Of a DNA stretch of 64,000 nt, positions 31,283-42,139 are shown piece after piece (position 1 is the first letter of the stretch; each line of letters opens with the position of its first letter). The DNA lies in assembly GCA_024516035.1 (NCBI GenBank), contig CM044964.1:25390867-25454866 (forward strand). Reading direction: 5' to 3'. The notes beneath the pieces were generated by a model. That model made no database searches and had not been told where the DNA came from. It worked only from the letters and a program-made list of their open reading frames with translations. This DNA comes from Bactericera cockerelli. Lineage: Eukaryota > Arthropoda > Insecta > Hemiptera > Triozidae. The position numbers and the translations under genes are program-made.

Positions 31283-31335
31283 CTCTCTCTCTCTTCTCTC
31301 TCTCTCTCTCTCTCTCCCCCCCCCCCCCCCCCCCT
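31283..31335. repeat. (TC)n(C)n simple repeat
   Basis: Pyrimidine-only tract ending in about 17 consecutive C. Confidence 0.95.
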
Positions 31336-31498
31336 TTGATATCTCAAATGATATACATATAGGGTCGTACAATTTGTCCAGTGGCGTAGCCAAAAATTCC
31401 TCCCGCCTTGATTCGGGCTTAAAAATATATAATTATGTGTACACCAAATTTCAAACCATTATTCCTGAATCAGAATTTGAAATCACGGGAGTTAACAA

Positions 31499-31665
31499 AA
31501 AGAGAACTTTGCCGATCTTTCTCAACACCTTGTCTATATTAAGAAAACTTTGCACATCTTTCTCAACACCTTGTCTATATTAAGAGAACTTTGCACATCT
31601 TTCTCAACACTCTGTCTATATTAAGAGAACTTTGCACATCTTTCTCTACACCCTGTCTATATTTG
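31499..31665. repeat. 41-bp minisatellite, 4 units
   Basis: Units are built on aagagaactttgcacatctt and tctcaacaccttgtctatat. Confidence 0.93.
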
Positions 31666-31849
31666 ACGAGACATCTATTAGTCAGGCGACTTTTAATTAC
31701 CATTATCAAAGCAGAACTTGATCAATTAGATAAGTATGCTGAGAGCTCCTAGATGCAACAGCTAGTGGCATATCTCTGGTTCTTTGCCATCGACCAGACA
31801 TCCACCTCTTCTATGAATGAGAGCTGGCCAAACATTGGTGGTCGAATGG

Positions 31850-32045
31850 ATAAAGGGTTGGGTGGAAGAGATTGCCATAGGCAATAACCCTGCCCTTTTG
31901 TTAGGACATATGTATATATTTTATTTATTTATTTCTTGTTTATAATATTATTAATACTGTCAATTTTATATTTAATTTTTACCATTGTTTGTCTGTATAC
32001 ATGTTCTGCTAATAAGAGTTTCTAAATAAATAAATAAAATAAAGG
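31850..32045 (+). mobile_element. LINE tail L
   Basis: ggtggaagagattgccatag to an AAATAAAT tail. Very similar to 1848-2043. Confidence 0.78.
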
Positions 32046-32325
32046 CGCTAATCTAGTAATCCAGGTAACGTGCGGATCCTTCGGTTCAAATCCCACCCAG
32101 TGCATAGTAATAATAATACGCTTTAGTGGAAGGTAACCACCAGGCGAGGTTAATGCTCAAAGCATTTTCTACCACCTAACTCTCAGAGTCTTATTATTAT
32201 GTGGTCACAAACTCAAATTAATGAGGAAAAATCATGCACTGGGTCGGATTCGAACCAACGGATCCCTACGCTACCTGGATGACCAGACTAGCGCGTTAAC
32301 CACTTGACTACCAGTGCACAGTGCA
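32046..32325. mobile_element. Inverted pair of SINE-E copies
   Basis: 32046-32103 is a plus-strand head fragment (ggcgctaatctagtaatcca). 32104-32325 is a full minus copy, with its tail meeting the fragment and its head at the right (cttgactaccagtgca). Confidence 0.8.
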
Positions 32326-32353
32326 TGAATTTAAACTCTTGTAGTTGAAACTT

Positions 32354-32595
32354 CTTAACCACCTTCTTCTTCTTTTACTCTGTCTTATCCCGCTCAAGCA
32401 GGGTCGACATTGTTTAACCTCATTCCAACGCCAACGATTCCATTTGATTTAACGTCCTGGATCAGGACGGGGGTTTAACCCTCCATTCGCTGGGAATCGT
32501 ACCAGCTAGCCACCTTAACCTAACCCAGCCTGGATAGGGCCGGAAATGCCAGCCTCATGTATATGGAGAGAATAGAATTTTCCGTGTGAAATTAT
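32354..32595 (-). mobile_element. SINE-C, partial
   Basis: Tail at the left (cttcttcttttactctgtct). The head is lost after aatagaattttccgtgtgaa. Confidence 0.82.
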
Positions 32596-32724
32596 TATAA
32601 TTATTATATAGAGCTTTTTGTACCATTTCTGTAGAGCTACTAGTTCAAGACCTCCTATAAGGCCTTTTTTCCTCATTCAGTAGAGAAGCCCTTAACTCCT
32701 GAGTCAAAAATTCGATTCAAAATC

Positions 32725-33020
32725 GCACGAATAGCTCAGTGGTTAAGCACTCGCTTGCCATGCGGAAGGTCCCGGGTTTTGAACGCCCGCGCCGACAAAA
32801 AATTGTATTCAAAACTTGGTTACATTTGTTTGTAAGGGATACCTTCCGTTGCGCTCGTGTTGACCCAGCACCTAAATTAGAAGTACTGTGTCACTTCTCG
32901 CCCATCAGAGGGGAGGCATACTACGGGATGGGTAGGCTACAACGCAGACCACAAGCGTCTACAGTAGCTCCTGTTTCATGGCTACGAAATTAAAAGAGGC
33001 TGTAAAACACTCATCTTTTA
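32725..33020 (+). mobile_element. SINE-F, tRNA-derived (Ala-like)
   Basis: Head cgaatagctcagtggttaag, cttgccatgcgg (GGC/TGC-type anticodon loop) and B box. The body reads tgtaagggataccttccg, gtgttgacccagcacctaaa and gggaggcatactacgggat. The end reads tttcatggctacgaaat, then ctgtaaaacactcatctttt. Other copies: 41990-42135 (-), 50135-50385 (+), 52730-52985 (+), 61785-61940 (-) and 63580-63880 (+). Confidence 0.85.
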
Positions 33021-33111
33021 AAAAAAAAGTTTTTCAAAATTGTGGTATCACAATTATGAATTCAAAATTAAATAATATTATATACTCAAATCCGCGACGC
33101 TTTTTTTGTCA

Positions 33112-33205
33112 TACTTTACTAAATCTACGCTGAAACCGGGACTCGAACCACGGACCTCCTGGTTACGAGTCCGCCGCCTTATGTTTCGAGCTACAGAGGT
33201 CGGTA
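33112..33205 (-). mobile_element. SINE-A head
   Basis: actaaatctacgctgaaacc to tttcgagctacagaggtcgg, without the 3' tail. Confidence 0.75.
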
Positions 33206-33564
33206 CTTCGGTTTATTATATTCTATGCAAATGACTCCTATAAAAAATGATGTAACACAACACGAAGTGAATCAATGTAAATGTATGTAAATCAATCAAT
33301 GTAAATCTCTTCCTATGTAAATTGGATTAATCCCCGGTCAGGTTACCGGTGACTTGATGATCTCTATCTATACTTACCGGTCCCATCATTTCCATTAACC
33401 GGTGGTTGGCAAATTGATGTTTTCCTGGTGGTGTGGGGATAATATACATAGGAGATAAATAATTATTATACCAAGATATACAAATTGTATAGGTATACGA
33501 ATTAATACATAATATTATGTAAAACATACATTTAATACATAACGTACAGCTAAATGCACTGAAG

Positions 33565-33660
33565 GCTGCACTCGAGGCATGGCCTTACATTTAATTTTCC
33601 CAACCCTACTCTACACATTGAGGCATTGCAGTACATTATTTCGGCCCGAAACTCGGCGCC
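33565..33660 (+). repeat. Diverged relative of the 45-bp element
   Basis: Two units resembling the 8.2-kb satellite (gaggcatggccttacattta, caaccctactctacac), followed by a gaaactcggcgcc end that resembles its flank. Confidence 0.55.
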
Positions 33661-33757
33661 ACAGGTAATGATGGTGCATTCGTGCAACGAAGTAGACTTG
33701 TAACCTGGAGATCGGTTAGTTCGATTCCCAAGTAAGTAATGAACAAAAAGCTACCCA

Positions 33758-33845
33758 CCTTAAACCTAACCCAGCCTGGGTAGCGCCGGAAATGCCAGCC
33801 TCATATAAATGGAGGGAACAGAATTTTCTGTGTGAAATTATTATT
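33758..33845 (-). mobile_element. SINE-C fragment
   Basis: Contains aacctaacccagcctgggta and gccggaaatgccagcctcat in reverse. Confidence 0.65.
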
Positions 33846-34234
33846 AGATATTATTTTTACCTATTATTATTATTATTCTAACTCGTAACATTCGCTAAGT
33901 TTATGGTGTGAGCTTGCCTTTGCTCCGGTGTGTAAGGATTTATAGGTTTTTCCTTGAGTCCAAGAGTAATGTAGTGCTCGACTGTGTAAGGTTTTTGTGT
34001 AGGACCTACGACCTTGTACCGACACCACAGTGTACAAATTACTGGGCCACTATACTCAGGTACTTAGTGTATTCGGAAAACAGCAATTCCATTATTAAAT
34101 TTTAAAATTCCTATCAAATTTTAAGAAATATTTTAAAATTTGTTCAGTTTTAAGGGCATTATTTCAACACACACTAATATAGTACACAAGTACACAACTA
34201 CACATACACCAGACACTACACACTGGACACGGAA

Positions 34235-34375
34235 GGAGCTCAGACGTTTTTGTAATACCTCTGTGGCGCTAAGTCACGAATTGCGTACTGTGTATAAGAT
34301 AGGGAAAACCGACCGACGCTTAGTAGTGACTTAAGCAATAGAATTTGTCTATTAATTTCGCCCTGACTATAGCGA
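34235..34375 (+). repeat. Dispersed repeat, copy 2
   Basis: Matches 17815-18045 (cctctgtggcgctaagtcac, tctattaatttcgccctgac), without the interruption present there. Confidence 0.6.
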
Positions 34376-35156
34376 ATCCTTTGCATATAAATTTAGCTAC
34401 AAGACTAAGCCGTCTGGAAACCGTCAGATGTTATTGCAAGAAGTATACTTGAACATAAATAATTTACATACACACAGTAATCACCTGTTAGCTAGTCTAC
34501 GACAATAATAACAAGTTTAATGTATAATATCGTAATATATTATAAATAATGTAATGCTATGAATGTATAGATCATAATTATACTTATCTATATTTCGCTG
34601 ATTGTAATATTATTTGTAATAATTATAATAATTATTCACCAAGCAGACAATTACGAAATTGCAATAATTATACTTATGTACGGACTGAACACTTTCTTAT
34701 ACACCACTGGTGTAACATCTACCCCCACCATGGCTTTACGCCCTTGCTACGGCGGGTAGTCAGGGCCGTCAAATCCGCAAAAAGCGCTAATAACAATTAT
34801 TATTATTAACGCTAATAACAAGTGTCAGTCAGTGTCAGGGATTGACCTCAGTTTGGACACCCTGGGCCGCCTAACGGTGCACCGTAGAACAAAAGAGACC
34901 TTGTTTTTTATTAACTGACCCCCAAAGGTATCCTAATTTCAATAGCTTAAACAATTATTGTAGGATCCACACTATCGGTAGACAATGGGGCCCACATCAC
35001 GATACAAAGCGTACCTAAATGGACCTTTTGTCAATGTGAGATTTACGGATCGGGATTAAACAGGGACCTTGAGTTCGATCCCTGGTTCAGGGTTGTTTTT
35101 TGAGTGCCCATTGTAAAAGCTGCATTTTGCAGAGTTCATCAATAATGAGAGAAGGG

Positions 35157-35157
35157 T

Positions 35158-35192
<35 letters not shown>
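35157..35192. repeat. Poly(T) run
   Basis: About 34 consecutive T, possibly the fossil tail of a minus-strand retroposed sequence. Its length may be unreliable in the assembly. Confidence 0.9.
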
Positions 35193-35194
<2 letters not shown>

Positions 35195-35342
35195 AAACTG
35201 ATGGAATTGAAAATCGAGTTGTCTTTAAGGAATCTTTTTTATGTTTCTTGTTTTGTTACATCACTAGCTTTTTTGCGAATAGGAAAATGAGCTTTGTTTA
35301 GACTTTGTTCTGCAAAAATGAGAACTAGCGTTATTAATAAAA

Positions 35343-35500
35343 CTCTTTAGTGGAACGTAATGGCGAGATTAATGCTCAAAGCATTTTTTACCTCAGAGTC
35401 TTATTATTATGTGGTCACAAACTCAAATCAATGAGGGAAAATTCAGGCACAGGGTGGGATTTGAATCGGCAAATCCCTGCAATACCAGTGCACTCTCATA
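35343..35500 (-). mobile_element. SINE-E, diverged
   Basis: ctctttagtggaacgtaatg at the left, the gtggtcacaaactcaaatca body, and a decayed head at the right. Confidence 0.65.
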
Positions 35501-35639
35501 CCTTCCGATTAAAACGCCCGTTGTTTCCTGTGCCTACACAGATATCCTATGTATTAGTTATAGTCATAATTATATAAATCTATATATAATACATATGTAT
35601 TCAGATGTCCTCTGTCTTCTTAGGATATCCGAAGACCAT

Positions 35640-35725
35640 GATTAGGATTGCATAATATTGAGTCTTGGGCGAACTGCTGAAAAATGGGACTGAATTCCTA
35701 TTCGGGCTGTATAAATAAGCCGATT
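35640..35725 (+). mobile_element. SINE-B tail
   Basis: gagtcttgggcgaactgctg, then ctattcgggctgtataaata. Confidence 0.55.
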
Positions 35726-35729
35726 TCAT

Positions 35730-37945
35730 GTGAATGCAATCTACAAAATTGGTTAAAAAAATTCTGTACAATGCTTTCCACAGAATTTATTGGTCAGAAA
35801 TTCTCTGTAGAAATGCATGGCGTACACGCCACGAAGCCTAACCAATAGATTGCAGGCGCTCATAGGAAATGTCATTTATTTTCTTGTACTTCTCTCAAAT
35901 AGTTTTCGCAATGATTTTGACAGCGGGAAGGCGTCTGAAGTGTTTTATTTGCGAGTGCCTTTTATTTATTGGTTTAAATCAAAGGATCAAAAAACAAAGC
36001 CCCTCAAATTCTTAAGAAACAGTTACATTATTCGGCTTGAGGCCTATGTCTGGATGTATTCGGGAATCTTTATCCGTATGGATAAACCTTTTATTGAATC
36101 TATAAACCTTTTATTGAGTCTATAAACCTTTTTATTCTTTTTAAGTTAACATCTTTTTTTTTTTTTTTTTTTTTTTCAAACCTCTTCCTGGAATTAAGTC
36201 ATTTACTGTTAGAGTGTTTTCGCAAGAGCTACCTTTAGCAATTTTCATAGGACGTTGACTTTGGGATGATCTTTTGAATTTGTGTGTTTATCCTTCGTAA
36301 TATCTAGGATTTCATACCTCATGTCACTATCGAAAACTGTTACGGTATTTTTATTTTTTTAGGGTTAAACGTTGCTTTTATACTGTTTTTATAGGTAGTC
36401 AACAGTCACTGTTGTAGTACAGGTTTTATTGACACTCTTGTTCGTTTTGTTTTTTGGGGTTGTAAATCTTTTAACACCCGTTTAAATTGCAACTGATGAT
36501 TGAATATTGAGGAAAAAAAGTCTTATCTCTCTTTCAAACTGTTTGTAATATTTACTTGCGGGAAAAAATGAATAATGTTTGGATATCGTTATATTTGAAA
36601 GAGTACACTGCCGATTATGGACACAAAACTTCCTCGTTCATGGATCATCTCAATTTTTTATTATTAGTTTTATTTTATAAAGTAAATTAATTAAAAATTT
36701 ATTTTTTTACTTCCTTTCTTTTTATTTTGATGTCACAGTCATTGTTGAAAAATGTTTTTAACACTTTGCGATCTAGGGACTTTCCATTATTTATGTAATA
36801 TTCTGAGCTTATTTTCTGAGAGTCATTAGTGGTGAGTTGAATTCGTTAGAATTTTTAAATAAGATCATGAACAGAGCAATCATTTTTGAGGGCAATTTAT
36901 CGACAAGTTCATCGTAGCTTAACTGTTGATCAATTGGGGACAAGTTTATAATTATGGTATCTAAGTGTTGTTTTTTAACACGGTTTTATCTTAGCAAATC
37001 AACTATGGTAGAATAACTGTTTGTACCGAAATCCAATGAAGTTGACCATGGTGTTTTCTATCGATTGGTATTATTGAATAGATTGTTTTTTTTCATCATC
37101 TCTCTCTCTCTTCTAAAAGTTTTGCGTCCTTAAATGTTGATCGTAGTAGTGACTGTGCCATTACCTACATTATTTTGACAACTTCATGATGTTGTCAAAA
37201 ACATAAACCAAGTTTAAAAAAAAAAAACCTTCTCTCTAGGTATTTTGACAATCGTATCTCAATAGTACTCAATGTGATCTTGATTTTTTTTACACCGTGT
37301 AAATGCATAAAAAACTCGATGCATTAAAACTAACAAAAAATATAATTCTTTCCTTATTATAGGATATGGAAAGTAATATAGGTAAAGATTTGTGCCCTGA
37401 ACTGGCCAATTATCTAAAAACTATAACTATCAATTGGGAAATAAAATGATTTATAGGTACTCGTAACTGGAAGATCTTGCTGGTTATCTGATAATATAGA
37501 TTATAGTAATCAAGTAAAACAAAACTCCACTTTTGTAGTTAGAATATTTAATTTTATAATTTGTTTCAAGGTAAAGGAAGATAAGCCATCGTCACAAATG
37601 AAGCTAAAACTTTTTTTAAGTCCTTTTTTTGTATAATGTATCTCGAACTGCATTGTATTGAAAAAAAAATAGTATGTGACACTTGTTTATTGCAACATTG
37701 ACTTTTCAAGACGACAAAATACATACAAACTATATTTCCCGTTATGTAAGCACTGTAGTTTCTGGGAGGCGTTCTCCCGCGAAACAACCGTTTCGCTTGA
37801 TATGGATCAACGACTATCTATTAGATCTAATACTCTTTTTTCAATCTGTACTGTCAACAGATACTGCAATTTAGTTTTCAATGTTTATTTTAAGTTTCGA
37901 CAGTTCGTAAGTGTTTTGTAGGTACTATTTCGGTTTTACAGTAGT
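35730..37945. other. Repeat-poor AT-rich block
   Basis: Over 2.2 kb without any SINE or LINE tail, unusual for this window. A partial LINE-like end (ttctttccttattata, with a hairpin) lies at 37347-37380. I see no coding exon that I can support. It could hold regulatory DNA of the surrounding intron, but nothing in the sequence proves it. Confidence 0.4.
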
Positions 37946-38235
37946 CACTGTGGCAGAGCGAGTTAGCGCGCTAGGCATTGCACACATGGTGACCTGGGTT
38001 CGATTCCCAGCGGGGGAGGATTTTTTCTGCTCTGTACTTGGATGTTCGGGGTCCACTCATACCTCGTGAGGAAAAATGAGTAGCTGCTTTAATGTGAAGC
38101 AGCGACCAGTGGCAGAATCTTTAGGCAAAAAAAAAAAATACAAGATATTGTAAGTTAAAGCGGTAAAGTCCTATGATTCTGCGCTACCCACTAAAATTGT
38201 GACATAATAACACAAAGAAAAAGCTTTATTATTTA
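37946..38235 (+). mobile_element. SINE-D
   Basis: Full-length and nearly identical to 3427-3715, with a TTTATTTATTTATT end. Confidence 0.88.
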
Positions 38236-38239
38236 TTTA

Positions 38240-40055
38240 TTTATTATTTTATTTCGGTTTTACTCCACAAATTCTCCAAAAAATTTTTTTAGCCATCTCA
38301 GTAGTTATGAGCTTAGTTGTATGTTTAAGTAAAATATTAAAATACAGCATATGAAATTTCAATTATCAATCATCAGGAAAAATAAAAAAAAAACTCGTCA
38401 GGTGCAAAATTTGGCAAGACAACAGGAGAATAAATATCTGACTATTATGTATCTTAAATCCAGCATGAGCATTATTATTTTAGTTTGTGCCAGACAGACA
38501 ACAAAAGCAATTAAAGTATGTCGTATTTTGGACTCGGTTTTTGGCCAGATTTTTTTTCTTTCAGGTGGATATTTGAGAAATAATGAATTTGCTAAATATA
38601 TTTCAACCATGCACATAAATATAAATGTTCAATTACACCCGTCCCAGTGAGAAGGAATCAAACTACAAAATGCCACAGTCATTAGAATAGTGACAAAACT
38701 AATGACTGACTACACCCAAGTTATGCCCATAAACATTAAATACCTAACAATAAAATAAGAATGTACACAGTGCAAAAATAATAATAACAGCAAGTTTTAA
38801 AACAATAACTCAAAAACTAAAAACGATATTAAAAAAGCATAAAACAATGTGATTGTAATGATGAAAATTAATGATAATTTTACTATTTCATAGTGTTCAG
38901 GGTAATAAAGCGGAAACTATTAGGCAAGTACTACTAGAAAAGACTTAACTTATTCAAAAGGTGTCACTTCTCAAGTCGTGACTGTTTCGCGTGACTGAAA
39001 AAGCTAGGTGACAGTGTTAAATTTATTGGCAAATACAGAAATTGAGTCTTCATGGAATACCTGACGAATGCTTCATGACTTCTTTAGGTTTAGACAAAAT
39101 GAATATACAATTATACATATATAAAAAAAAATCGTTATTTGCAGATGGATAATTTTTTCGTAAACCTTGATGACAATGGCAGTGGAGAATCTGATGAATA
39201 GATAAATTAGTAAAAACTCCATATTATTTACATAATGTAAGTACATTCGCATTCACATTTACAATTCGACGTAAAATGTCACGTTATGTTCAACAAATGT
39301 CGCGCTCAGTGGGAAACGAGCTTAGAGAAACATACATGAAACATACCTGGACAGACTAAATTCTAATTGGAAGAAACACTGAACAAACAGGTAGGTACCT
39401 TCCATATCACCCACCCACCAACAACCTGTTAACACAAGCGCACAAAAGAAAACGAAAAAAAATTCATCACAAAACAAAACGATTTTAATCAAATGAAGAT
39501 CTTCGGAAAAAAAAAAAGAAATCAAAACATATGAGGGCGAAAAAGATGCATTAGAATGAACAATGACTGAAAAAAAAACAACAATACCAGAGATCAGAAT
39601 AGCGATTAGAAGAATTAAACGAATAATAAAAAGAATAGACAGAGACGGAAAGAATTACCATCAAAAATATGCGTAACCTGAGCTAAGAAATGAACCAAAT
39701 CAGTATAAGAGCACTTGAACCCAAATAAACAGGATAAATATAAAGTACCTTTAATATATGTATTTTTTACTTTTATTATTTATTTATTATTATTTTTTTT
39801 TTTTTTCAAAAGAACTCGGCAGCGAGTGTGTGAGTCCGGAAGAATTACATCAAGAAGGAATATTTTGTAAACCTTTATTTTTTAAATAACAAAAAAAGGT
39901 ACAAAATTAACGGGACCTGCTCCTTATTGTTCCTGCAAGGGCTGGTAATATGCGTAATGGTTTGTTTGAAAAACAGGAACTATTTCAGGAGGCACTTGGG
40001 GTTTTTTTTGAAGGCTACTGAGTTCGCAGTTGTGGGTCTTTTTGTTTTTTTTAGC
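38240..40055. other. Repeat-poor AT-rich block
   Basis: No SINE copies and no supported exons. Contains A-rich stretches only. Confidence 0.4.
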
Positions 40056-40059
40056 TTTA

Positions 40060-40215
40060 TTAGGTAAAACAAAAAATATAATTATACAGTAGAACACAAT
40101 GAAATATAAGAAAAAAAAAAAGATTAAACAAAATATACAAGAAGGAAAAAAAGAGAGAAAATGTCCTACCTAAAGGGCGGGGTTATTGCCTGTGGCAATC
40201 TCTTCCACCAACCCT
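40060..40215 (-). mobile_element. LINE tail L
   Basis: Minus copy with tcctacctaaagggcggggt and ggcaatctcttccaccaac. Confidence 0.75.
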
Positions 40216-40979
40216 TTAACCTTGTGAACCTATTGTGTTTTTGCAATTCTTAAGTTCCATTAGTTTCTCCGGGATCATACGTAAGAAAAGATATTTGTGG
40301 TGTACGAGTATTGTGACCGTAGTTGTTTATAATTTGTTTGTTTATTAATTTTTCAACCAAGAAATTCTTGTCCACATTATTATATAAGTTACCTTTATAA
40401 TTTTTAGTGACCTTAGTTGGGTTATAACCATGACTTCTCCATGTAGTCTAAAATTCAATTAAAAAATTGAAAGACAAAAGAAAGGCTTGACAAATAGTTC
40501 TTTATAATCACGTAAAATTCAAGCGCTATTATTTAGAAAGACAGCTAAGACTAAATTCCTCAAAGAAATCATCTTGTCATTGGAATTGCTCTCTTTACAC
40601 TAAATAAAAAGGAAAAAATAAAATTACGTAAACCTATCGTTTGGGATTTGAATCGTATTTTGTCCCGTATAAACGTCCCTGCGTTTATTGCTATTATCCA
40701 ATATACCTTCGAGACTATGGGATATCGAAATGATGGGTTCTAACCAGATTGGTACCGGGGATCAATAGAAGAATCTGCTGGATATTTTATTGGGGTAGAA
40801 GGTAGCCTAACGGGAACGTAGTCCTTTCATTAAGGATTTTATTTCCACCTGATACGGTCTCGATTGTCCTTTGTTTTCGGGGGTTTAGCTAGATTTTATT
40901 CATCGATAAACAATGGGCTGGGATTGCATTATATCCGGACTTGTTGTTTTTTATATCTTGTTTTTTTTTTTTTTACCAA

Positions 40980-41120
40980 TTTACCGATCTACTTAATTTT
41001 GGGTTCGTGGAAGGTTTGCCTTTGATCCGATTTTGGTCCGGTTGGTTTATAACAATTATTATTTTTTAAGCTATCTACTTAATTTTGGGTCCGTCGAATG
41101 ATTCGACGGGTTTGTCTTCG
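40980..41120. repeat. Duplicated 75-bp block
   Basis: Two copies of ctacttaattttgggt(t/c)cgt...tttg(c/t)ctt(t/c)gatccgattt, separated by about 30 bases. The second carries an extra attcgacgggtt palindrome-like piece. Confidence 0.6.
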
Positions 41121-41713
41121 ATCCGATTTGGATCCAAAATTTAGAATTAAGTGTTAATAATTAATATAATCATGTATTTTTACTCAATATTGTTAAATTT
41201 TCAGTTTATCGATCGCTCTTTGATTGTCTCGGTAAAAACGTTAATTTGTTGTAAAAAAAATATTATAACCTTTATTAAGAGGACACAATATTTACATTAG
41301 AAATTATGAAAAAAGAAATGAATGATGAAATAGTATGAAAAATAACTAAACAAGAAGAAGAAAACAACACTAGTGTCCTAATTAAAGGGACACTAGTATT
41401 ATTTCACTAAAATATAAAAGTAAAATAATATTATTATTTTACTTTTCATCAATCTCAATAAAAAATTTATTGTATGTTGAATAGTAAATTTCTTCAAGTT
41501 TAATTCAAATCTGGAACCCAAATTTCTTGCGCTTCTATACATGCACGTGTTTCTTTTTCTTTTTTTAATCAAATAAGTTTTATTGTGATATCTTTTACAT
41601 GACATTTTTCACAATTTACAATATAATAATACGTACAACTAAGTGCTTAAAATTAATCCTACAAAAATACAAAATTAATTTTCTCATCTCTCTCTCTCTC
41701 TCTTCTGTTACAG

Positions 41714-41920
41714 AGATGGAAACCAGACTCCTTCACCGGCTCCTCAGAGGTCGACAGCTTTCCTCCGTGCCGGTGGTCCGCCCGTTCGGACTCCATCTGA
41801 TGGCTTTCAGTCAACCTTGCAGCCGACTTTCTGCCGAAGATCGTCGCAAGCGTCAAGCAACATTCAGTGTGCCGAGAGCGAGAAGAAATGTGGCAACGAT
41901 GTGTTCAAATCCTAACAAAG
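41714..41920 (+). CDS. Candidate internal exon 2 or small-ORF exon
   Basis: A strong acceptor, (TC)n then ctgttacag, precedes 41714. The donor AAAG/GTGGGT follows 41920. The 207-base exon is clearly more GC-rich than the DNA around it. In the phase-1 frame it is open throughout: E, then METRLLHRLLRGRQLSSVPV, VRPFGLHLMA, later RRKRQATFSVPRARRNVATM and CSNPNK. The ATG at 41716 could start a new protein; its Arg/Leu-rich, acid-poor N-terminus resembles a mitochondrial targeting peptide. Without splicing the frame would end at 41979 (87 residues). A second frame is also open for 66 codons (DGNQTPSPAPQRSTAFLR...) and stops at 41913-41915. No family is recognised. This is the best exon candidate outside the small-ORF cluster. 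Confidence 0.5.
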
Positions 41921-41989
41921 GTGGGTATTTTCAACTTGTGTTTTTATTCCAAAAAAGTCGTTTTCGTGTTTCACAGTAATTTTTTTTTC

Positions 41990-42135
41990 TTCATAGCCAT
42001 GAAACAGCAGCTACCGTAGGTGCTTCTAGGCTAAGCTCTAGCTTGCTCTCCTCGTAAATTACATCCTCTCTGATGGGCGAGAAGTGCCACAATCCTTGCC
42101 ATTTAGGTGTTGGGTCGATTCTTTGCAACAACTAC
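41990..42135 (-). mobile_element. SINE-F, partial
   Basis: Minus copy starting atagccatgaaacagcagct; body tctgatgggcgagaagtgcc. The head is missing. Confidence 0.75.
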
Positions 42136-42139
42136 TGTA

